This document shows, piece after piece, positions 1 through 5,176 of a DNA stretch of 8,378 nt. Source of the DNA: Bacteroidales bacterium. GTDB taxonomy: Bacteria; Bacteroidota; Bacteroidia; Bacteroidales; UBA12077. The stretch covers positions 1 through 8,378 of the forward strand of contig JASGMZ010000127.1 in assembly GCA_030156305.1 (NCBI GenBank), written 5' to 3'. Every line of letters starts with the position of its first letter. The first letter of the stretch is position 1. The translations under genes were made by a program, and so were the position numbers. The notes below the pieces were generated by a model. That model saw nothing but the letters and a program-made list of their open reading frames with translations. It was not told the DNA's origin and made no database searches.

Positions 1-19
1 TTTTTGACTAAGAACATAT

Positions 20-427
20 TTATTTTTTAAAGATCTTAAGTTTTGATTTTACAAAATTAATATATCCGTTTAAAGTAATTTTTGCATCTTCGATCAAACT
101 AATTCCTTTATCATAAATTTCTTTGTTTATATATTTAAAATCATAGCAAGAAATCAAGTGATCTTTTAATTCATACATTGAAGCTCTTGAAATTCTGTAG
201 AACTGTATTCCTTCCTGGAAATTAAATCTACCATAGCCCTCAGAGATATTAGCAGTTGTACTCACGCTTGATTTTCGGATTTGAATATCTAAATTATATT
301 TTTCTTCAACAGGTAATAAGGGAATAACTTCTCTATAAAAAAACAATTTCACAAGTCGTGCTTTTTTCCATGCCTCCAGAGAAGTAAAGTCTTTGTTTTC
401 GTTGTATCCTTTTCTATCCATGTTCAT
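20..427 (-). CDS. Four-helix-bundle protein of the 23S rRNA intervening-sequence (S23/IVP) family
   Basis: A 135-residue protein with the size and helix pattern of the small four-helix-bundle family first noticed as ORFs inside intervening sequences of 23S rRNA and related to Avd accessory proteins of diversity-generating retroelements. Visible are an amphipathic helix 1 (about residues 14-33, F..L..W..A), a signature helix 2 (about 44-66, containing QIRKSSVSTTANISEGYGR), helix 3 (about 75-92, ending ASMYELKDHL) and helix 4 (about 105-127). There is no signal peptide or membrane segment, so it should be cytosolic. The family has a basic surface and often forms pentamers, but the role of free-standing chromosomal copies is not established. 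The start at 427 is bounded by an in-frame stop at 437-439; a second Met at 421 is an alternative. No Shine-Dalgarno is seen. The gene lies 144 bp after prfA, and that gap is almost wholly filled by 8-bp tandem repeats. Neither a reverse transcriptase nor rRNA is nearby. Family assignment is strong; function is unknown. Confidence 0.88.
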   Translation of the reverse strand: MNMDRKGYNENKDFTSLEAWKKARLVKLFFYREVIPLLPVEEKYNLDIQIRKSSVSTTANISEGYGRFNFQEGIQFYRISRASMYELKDHLISCYDFKYINKEIYDKGISLIEDAKITLNGYINFVKSKLKIFKK

Positions 428-439
428 ATAAAAAAGTTA

Positions 440-569
440 CTTATCTTATTCCCTTATTCCCTTATTTCCTTATTTCCTTATTCCCTTATTCCCTTATTTC
501 CTTATTTCCTTATTCCCTTATTCCCTTATTTCCTTATTCCCTTATTCCCTTATTCCACTATTCCTTATA
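440..569. repeat. 8-bp tandem repeat array with 32-bp higher-order pattern
   Basis: Fourteen units of exactly 8 bp run without any indel from 445 to 556. There are only two unit types, A = CTTATTCC and B = CTTATTTC, in the order AABB AABB AAB AAA on the plus strand. As a result 445-532 is a perfect 32-bp period (2.75 copies). A truncated CTTAT (440-444) precedes the array, and a decayed unit (ACTATTCC, 557-564) plus TTATA follow it. The plus strand has no G at all in the array; the minus (transcribed-sense) strand reads GGAATAAG/GAAATAAG, with G-runs every 8 bp. Because 8 is not a multiple of 3, the TAA in each minus-strand unit closes all three minus frames. It fills the gap between prfA and the four-helix-bundle gene. 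There are no unique spacers, so it is not CRISPR. Its role is unknown: possibilities are slippage-driven length variation, a leader RNA element, or the end of a mobile cassette. Confidence 0.97.
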
Positions 570-571
570 CA

Positions 572-1660
572 TTACTCCACCCCGGCTTCTTTTAATCTTT
601 CGGCATTTTCAGCCATTTGCAACTGTTCAATAATTTCCTGAATATCCCCATCTATAATGGCGTTTAAATTATACAGGGTTAGATTTATTCTATGATCAGT
701 AACCCTTCCCTGGGGATAATTATAGGTTCTGATTTTCGCTGAACGGTCGCCGGTAGAAACCATTGTTTTTCGTTTAGACGAAATCTCATCGAGATATTTC
801 TGATATTCCAGGTTATATAATCTGGTTCTCAATTCAGCCATTGCTTTATCCAGGTTTTTAATCTGCGATTTTTCATCCTGGCAGGTAACCACAATACCCG
901 ATGGGATATGCGTTAAGCGAATAGCTGAATACGTAGTATTTACCGACTGTCCGCCGGGGCCTGAAGAACAATAGGTATCTTTACGGATATCTTCCTGTCG
1001 CAGGTCAATATCAAAATCTTCGGCCTCGGGTAAAACAGCAACTGTAGCTGCTGATGTGTGTACCCTTCCTTGTGTTTCGGTTTGAGGAACCCGCTGTACC
1101 CTATGCACTCCAGATTCATATTTCAGGATGCCATAAACACCATCGCCGGAAACTTTCATTACAATCTCCTTGTATCCACCCACAGTTCCTTCGTTGAGAT
1201 GGGTAACCTCCACTTTCCATTTTTTACGCTCACAATATTTTAAATACATCCGAAACAAATCGCCAGCAAAAATACTGGCTTCGTCTCCACCAGTTCCGGC
1301 TCGTATTTCTAATATGGCATTCTTCTCGTCTTCGGGATCTTTAGGCAATAATAAAAGCTTTATTTTTTCTTCTAAAGGGCCGATTTTTTCTTCCAGTTCA
1401 ATAAGTTCCATCTTGGCCATTTCACGCATCTCCTCATCTTTCTCTTTTGCCAGGATATCTTTTGCTGTTTGTATATTGCTTAAAATATTTTTGTACTCTT
1501 TATATGCTTCAATAATGGGCTCCAGATCACGATATTCTTTATTCAGCTTCACATATCTTTTCATATCGGCGATAATGTCCGGATCGGTAATTAACTGCCC
1601 TACCTCATCAAATCTTAACTTAATTCCTTCCAGTTTATCCAGAATAATATTACCACTCAT
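572..1660 (-). CDS. prfA: Peptide chain release factor 1 (RF1)
   Basis: This is a class I release factor that reads UAA and UAG in the ribosomal A site and triggers hydrolysis of peptidyl-tRNA. The 362-residue length matches RF1 (360 in E. coli). An N-terminal helical region plus PCRF domain covers about residues 15-175. The codon-recognition tripeptide is P192-Q193-T194 in the context HRVQRVPQTETQGR, the PxT motif of RF1 rather than the SPF of RF2. The catalytic GGQ is at 236-238 within SSGPGGQSVN, where the Gln is the usual target of N5-methylation. The C-terminal RF1 signature DRSAKIRTYNYPQGRVTDHR is at about 305-324. The start at 1660 is supported by an AAGGAG Shine-Dalgarno four bases upstream. 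The gene follows the purM-like gene by 56 bp and has its own promoter-like box. After the stop comes the 8-bp repeat array, with no hairpin terminator seen. Intact, no oddities. Confidence 0.98.
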   Translation of the reverse strand: MSGNIILDKLEGIKLRFDEVGQLITDPDIIADMKRYVKLNKEYRDLEPIIEAYKEYKNILSNIQTAKDILAKEKDEEMREMAKMELIELEEKIGPLEEKIKLLLLPKDPEDEKNAILEIRAGTGGDEASIFAGDLFRMYLKYCERKKWKVEVTHLNEGTVGGYKEIVMKVSGDGVYGILKYESGVHRVQRVPQTETQGRVHTSAATVAVLPEAEDFDIDLRQEDIRKDTYCSSGPGGQSVNTTYSAIRLTHIPSGIVVTCQDEKSQIKNLDKAMAELRTRLYNLEYQKYLDEISSKRKTMVSTGDRSAKIRTYNYPQGRVTDHRINLTLYNLNAIIDGDIQEIIEQLQMAENAERLKEAGVE

Positions 1661-1664
1661 AGTT

Positions 1665-1670
1665 CTCCTT
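1665..1670 (-). promoter_or_regulatory. Shine-Dalgarno of prfA
   Basis: The minus strand reads AAGGAG followed by four bases and the prfA ATG. It is the only strong Shine-Dalgarno among the starts visible here; glnN, the OmpA-family gene, the purM-like gene and the four-helix gene have none. It fixes the prfA start. The four-base spacing is on the short side. Confidence 0.75.
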
Positions 1671-1682
1671 TTTAAATCGGTG

Positions 1683-1690
1683 CAAAATTA
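1683..1690 (-). promoter_or_regulatory. Candidate -7 box of a prfA promoter
   Basis: The minus strand reads TAATTTTG followed by C, matching the Bacteroidota -7 consensus TAnnTTTG(C), 22 bp before the prfA ATG. A transcript starting some 7 bp downstream would have a very short leader that still holds the AAGGAG. No good TTTG -33 element is visible at 19-21 bp spacing, so this may be weak or chance. The same extended motif, AATTG(C/T)TAATTTTGC, lies upstream of the purM-like gene. Confidence 0.35.
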
Positions 1691-1716
1691 ACAATTTATT
1701 CGATAACATGTTCAGT

Positions 1717-2889
1717 TTATTTGTAATGGAATGTTCCAAACTCACTTTGGATGGTAAGTTTCTTTGAATCTGATTTTTCACAATGGCCAATCATTTGAGC
1801 ATCAATACCAAAACTGTTCGAAATTTCTATAATATCTTTAGCCATTTCAGGCTTGGTATATATTTCCATTCGATGCCCCATATTAAACACTTTATACATC
1901 TCGTCCCAGGCTGTTCCTGACTCTTCCTGTATAATTTTAAATAATGCAGGAATTTCAAACATGTTATCTTTTATAATATGAAGATGATTAACAAAATTTA
2001 AAATTTTCGTTTGTGCTCCACCCGAACAGTGTATTAATCCATGAATTTCGGAGCGATAATTTTCAAAGATTTTTTTCATTACCGGAGCATATGTCCTTGT
2101 GGGCGAAAGCACCAGTTTCCCGGCATCTACTCCCAGCTTCTCTATTGCATCCGTTAATTTATAACTTCCGGAATAAACAACACTTTCGGGCATAGCCGGA
2201 TCGTAACTTTCGGGATATTTTTTGGCAAGATAATGATGAAACACATCGTGCCGTGCCGAAGTCAAACCATTACTTCCCATGCCTCCATTATAATTTTTTT
2301 CGTAGGATGCTTTCCCTGATGAGCTAAGCCCAATAATTACATCGCCAGAACAGATATTTTTGTTATCAATTACTAAATTACGTTTCATCCGTGTAGTAAC
2401 GGTTGAATCAACAATAATGGTCCGCACAAGGTCGCCCACGTCGGCTGTTTCGCCTCCGGTTGAATATATTGATATTCCAAGCTCTCTGAGTTCCTGCAAC
2501 AACTCTTCGGTTCCATTTATAATAGCTGCAATTACTTCTCCGGGAATAAGATTTTTATTCCTGCCAATGGTCGATGATAACAAAATATTATCGGTTGCTC
2601 CTACACAAAGCAGGTCGTCGAGGTTCATTACCACAGCATCCTGAGCAATTCCTTTCCACACCGATAAATCACCGGTTTCTTTCCAATACATGTAGGCCAG
2701 TGATGACTTTGTGCCGGCACCATCGGCATGCATAATATTACAATAGTTTTCATCCCCTCCTAAAATATCAGGAATTATTTTGCAGAAGGCACTGGGATAT
2801 AATCCTTTATCGATATTTTTTATCGCATTGTGTACATCTTCTTTCGATGCGGATACTCCTCTTAAATTATAACGAGAATCTTTTGACAT
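1717..2889 (-). CDS. purM: PurM-like AIR synthase (probable phosphoribosylformylglycinamidine cyclo-ligase)
   Basis: A member of the AIR synthase/PurM ATP-dependent family, expected to convert FGAM to AIR in purine synthesis in the cytosol. At 390 residues it is longer than classical PurM (about 345). Visible landmarks are the nucleotide/substrate loop DGAGTK at 56-61 (DGVGTK in classical PurM), the acidic LDDLLCVGA at about 91-98, GGETAD at 145-150, and GLSSSG at 187-192 followed by an insertion rich in Gly/Asn/Tyr (about 193-205). Further on are SGGAQTK at 289-295, in place of the usual ITGGG, and VFNMGHRME at about 334-342, in place of FNMGIGM. Divergence at these positions is what I remember of the Bacteroidota PurM branch, so the assignment is likely but inferred. 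The start at 2889 is followed directly by a plausible N-terminus; there is no Shine-Dalgarno, and a TAATTTTG box lies 26 bp upstream. It precedes prfA by 56 bp in the same direction, so the two may be co-transcribed. Confidence 0.82.
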   Translation of the reverse strand: MSKDSRYNLRGVSASKEDVHNAIKNIDKGLYPSAFCKIIPDILGGDENYCNIMHADGAGTKSSLAYMYWKETGDLSVWKGIAQDAVVMNLDDLLCVGATDNILLSSTIGRNKNLIPGEVIAAIINGTEELLQELRELGISIYSTGGETADVGDLVRTIIVDSTVTTRMKRNLVIDNKNICSGDVIIGLSSSGKASYEKNYNGGMGSNGLTSARHDVFHHYLAKKYPESYDPAMPESVVYSGSYKLTDAIEKLGVDAGKLVLSPTRTYAPVMKKIFENYRSEIHGLIHCSGGAQTKILNFVNHLHIIKDNMFEIPALFKIIQEESGTAWDEMYKVFNMGHRMEIYTKPEMAKDIIEISNSFGIDAQMIGHCEKSDSKKLTIQSEFGTFHYK

Positions 2890-2915
2890 GATGTTGCAGA
2901 GTAAAAATTAAGTGG

Positions 2916-2923
2916 CAAAATTA
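2916..2923 (-). promoter_or_regulatory. Candidate -7 box of the purM-like gene promoter
   Basis: TAATTTTG followed by C on the minus strand matches the Bacteroidota -7 consensus TAnnTTTG and sits 26 bp before the ATG at 2889. The AT-rich stretch TTTTAA at about 2942-2947 lies near the expected -33 spacing but is not a clear TTTG. It lies just past the terminator of the upstream gene, where a new promoter is needed. Confidence 0.42.
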
Positions 2924-2963
2924 GCAATTAGTTTACAACAATTAAAATGGGCCGTTAAAATTG

Positions 2964-3000
2964 ACTAAAAAAGGATTGCTGCTAAAAACAGCAATCCTTT
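2964..3000 (-). terminator. Intrinsic terminator of the OmpA-family gene
   Basis: A perfect 12-bp stem is formed by AAAGGATTGCTG (2970-2981) and CAGCAATCCTTT (2989-3000) around a 7-nt loop. Read on the minus strand it is followed by a T-run (CCTTTTTTTAG). It starts 20 bp after the stop codon of the gene ending at 3021. There is no T-run on the plus-strand side, so it is minus-directed. Confidence 0.92.
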
Positions 3001-3020
3001 GATTGACTAAAATTTGAAAT

Positions 3021-5000
3021 TTATTTATTTGGTTCGTAATTTGTAGAAATTACCTGGAATTCAGTTCTACGATTTATCTGATGAGCAACTTCTTTTTGTT
3101 CTTCAGTTTCAAGGCTTTCAATAAACTCAGTGGTTAATTCAGTTCCTTCAGAAAGGAAATCATACTGTTGGGCTAATTTAGCATCCACCACTTTAGGCAT
3201 GGTTGCGGCATAACCTTTCGCACGAAGCCTTGCCGGCTCAATTCCTTTTTCAATCAGGTAATTAACTACAGACTGAGCTCGTTTTTGCGATAATTCAACG
3301 TTTGTTGCAGCAGTACCCCGTGAATCGGTATGTGAACGCAATTCAATAACCACATTTGGATTATCATTCAGTGTTTCTACCAGTTTATCCAAAGCTACCA
3401 TTGACTCCGGACGTAAATCCCATTTAGCAAAATCGTAGAAAATATTTGGTAACTCAATAGGTTCGGCAATAGAAGAAAGGCGAATTTCTACATTAAAAAC
3501 CTGACTTTCCGTTAACCCTTTGGTCGTTTCTTTGGCTTTACCGGTAAGGAACCCCTTTTTCGATGCGATAAATACATAATCGGTATTGGGCCTCAACATA
3601 AATTTAAACGAACCTTTGTTATCAGTTTCGTTTGCCAGGGTCATACCATCACTACCCACAAGCTTAATGGTGGCACTAACTAATGGATCATCTGTTTTAT
3701 CGTTGCGCACAACCCCTTCTACACTAAATTTTAATGGTGGTAATACAAATGAATAAATATTGTCAATGCCTCTATCTCGTGATGAACTGAAATACCCACG
3801 TTCTTCTTCATTTTCGATAATAATTCCAAAATCATCGTAGGTTGAGTTTACAGGATATCTCATATTTTCAATTTCCCATCTTCCATTGTCATCTTTAGTT
3901 GCTCTAAAAATATCTAAACCACCCATTCCTGGATGATAATCGGATGAAAAATATAAGGTTCCGTCACTATGAATATAAGGAAACATTTCGTTTCCAGGAG
4001 TATTAATTTGTTCGCCCAAATTAATTGGATCTTCCCACGCTCCATCGGGATCACTTCGGGTTAATTTCCAAATATCTTTTTTACCAATACCTCCGGGCAT
4101 ATCAGAAACAAAATACAGCTCAAGCTCATCTTCTGAAATGGAAGGATGTGCAACCACAATACTATCGGTGGCAATACTCAGAGGTTCTGGTTTTCCCCAT
4201 TTTTCTCCACTTCGTTTCGAAACTAAAATCTGACATCCCAGATTATCGCGTTTATGCATTTCGCAACGGGTAAAAAACATCGTATTGTAATCTTTGCTCA
4301 AAGAAACGGCTCCTTCTTCAAATTCAGTATTAATATTATCTTCTAGAGGAACCGGGGTACTCCAATTTCCTTTCATATCTCTTTTAGAGGTAAAAATATC
4401 GGAAAAATTGTAGCCTGTAGCTCCATGATTTTCATCACCAGTAGCTTCATCGCGCGAAGAGGTAAAATAAATTTCATCATACTCCGCTTTTGCATAAGCA
4501 GGGCCGTAGTCGCTTGCGCGTGAATTAAAAAATTTCATTTCGGCTACTTTGTATCCATTAGGATTTTCAAGCCATTTTTTGGCCTGATCACAAGATTTGA
4601 TGCCAATATCTCCACGGGGATCATTCGGAACCAACTTTTTATACTGTCGATAATTCTCTTCTGCCTCATCAAACTTTTCATTTACTTTTAACGCATCGGC
4701 ATAATAAAGATAGATCAATGGATTGGGATACTCTTTTTGTATCGTTCGTTTAAACCACATCTCTGCCTTTCTGGGTTGATTAGTCCTTCGGTAACACTCT
4801 GCTACCTGAAAAGTAATTTTAGTTTTTAAATCATTATCCGTAACCTTACTATATGCATCCCTTAACCTATCAATAGCTTCGTAATACTGTCCGTTTTCAT
4901 AATACTCATTTGCTTTTTGATAAACGCTTAATTGGCCAAAAGCTAATGAATAAGTGACAAAACTCAAGATAGTGACAAAAAATATTTTTCTGATATTCAT
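3021..5000 (-). CDS. Exported TPR/PD40-propeller/OmpA-family protein, PorE-like
   Basis: A 659-residue envelope protein probably anchored to peptidoglycan on the periplasmic side of the outer membrane. Domains in order: signal peptide (about 1-23, MNIRKIFFVTILSFV then SLAFGQ, no lipobox Cys); TPR-like helices (about 24-140); PD40/WD40-like beta-propeller with repeated IYFTSSRD-, LYFVSDMPGG- and LYFSSDYHPG-type blades (about 155-418); a carboxypeptidase-regulatory-like domain (about 424-490, VEGVVRNDKTDDPLVSATIKL); and OmpA C-terminal domain (about 515-655) with D559 in SHTDSRG and R574 in SQKRAQS, the pair that binds diaminopimelate. This is the order found in PorE (PG1058), a type IX secretion component, but Bacteroidota carry several paralogues and no other T9SS gene is here. 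The ORF stays open up to Met at 5081, but the start at 5000 is chosen because the signal peptide begins there. No Shine-Dalgarno; a near-consensus -7 (TTATTTTG) lies at 5052-5059. Ends in a strong terminator. Confidence 0.9.
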   Translation of the reverse strand: MNIRKIFFVTILSFVTYSLAFGQLSVYQKANEYYENGQYYEAIDRLRDAYSKVTDNDLKTKITFQVAECYRRTNQPRKAEMWFKRTIQKEYPNPLIYLYYADALKVNEKFDEAEENYRQYKKLVPNDPRGDIGIKSCDQAKKWLENPNGYKVAEMKFFNSRASDYGPAYAKAEYDEIYFTSSRDEATGDENHGATGYNFSDIFTSKRDMKGNWSTPVPLEDNINTEFEEGAVSLSKDYNTMFFTRCEMHKRDNLGCQILVSKRSGEKWGKPEPLSIATDSIVVAHPSISEDELELYFVSDMPGGIGKKDIWKLTRSDPDGAWEDPINLGEQINTPGNEMFPYIHSDGTLYFSSDYHPGMGGLDIFRATKDDNGRWEIENMRYPVNSTYDDFGIIIENEEERGYFSSSRDRGIDNIYSFVLPPLKFSVEGVVRNDKTDDPLVSATIKLVGSDGMTLANETDNKGSFKFMLRPNTDYVFIASKKGFLTGKAKETTKGLTESQVFNVEIRLSSIAEPIELPNIFYDFAKWDLRPESMVALDKLVETLNDNPNVVIELRSHTDSRGTAATNVELSQKRAQSVVNYLIEKGIEPARLRAKGYAATMPKVVDAKLAQQYDFLSEGTELTTEFIESLETEEQKEVAHQINRRTEFQVISTNYEPNK

Positions 5001-5103
5001 ATTTTTTCGAATTACAACATGATGTAAAATGTAAAAGTAAAACTTTTTAAACAAAATAAAAAGATACGTTAAAAATAGCATTTTTTGTTTATTCCAATTA
5101 AAT

Positions 5104-5125
5104 ACAACGACATATTTTACGTTGT
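5104..5125 (-). other. Weak hairpin in the gap between glnN and the OmpA-family gene
   Basis: ACAACG (5104-5109) and CGTTGT (5120-5125) can pair as a 6-bp stem with a 10-nt loop, about 52 bp after the glnN stop. On the minus strand it is followed by ATTTAATT rather than a T-run, so it is a poor intrinsic terminator. It is the only hairpin I found in this 176-bp gap. Read-through from glnN into the next gene, or a Rho-type end, remains possible. Confidence 0.25.
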
Positions 5126-5176
5126 TCCCTAAGATTAAATCATCATCTTGATTTTATTTGTAGGAAAAACAAGCAA

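Noticed and set aside
20..427. Diversity-generating retroelement (Avd-like protein)
   Set aside because: The protein family is related to Avd, but there is no reverse transcriptase and no template/variable repeat pair within the window, and the downstream side is only 19 bp long here.
20..427. Intervening sequence inside a 23S rRNA gene
   Set aside because: No rRNA sequence flanks the gene; upstream is the repeat array and then prfA.
445..556. CRISPR array
   Set aside because: The units are contiguous 8-mers with no unique spacers, and no cas gene is nearby.
1170..1691. Plus-strand open frame opposite prfA
   Set aside because: Its translation is low-complexity and Ser-rich with no family resemblance, and it lies antisense to a fully conserved prfA.
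2013..2644. Plus-strand open frames opposite the purM-like gene
   Set aside because: They are antisense shadows with no recognisable motifs or start signals.
5001..5081. Extra N-terminal 27 codons of the OmpA-family protein
   Set aside because: They would place a hydrophobic and basic stretch ahead of a well-formed signal peptide that begins at Met 5000; this region is more likely leader and promoter.
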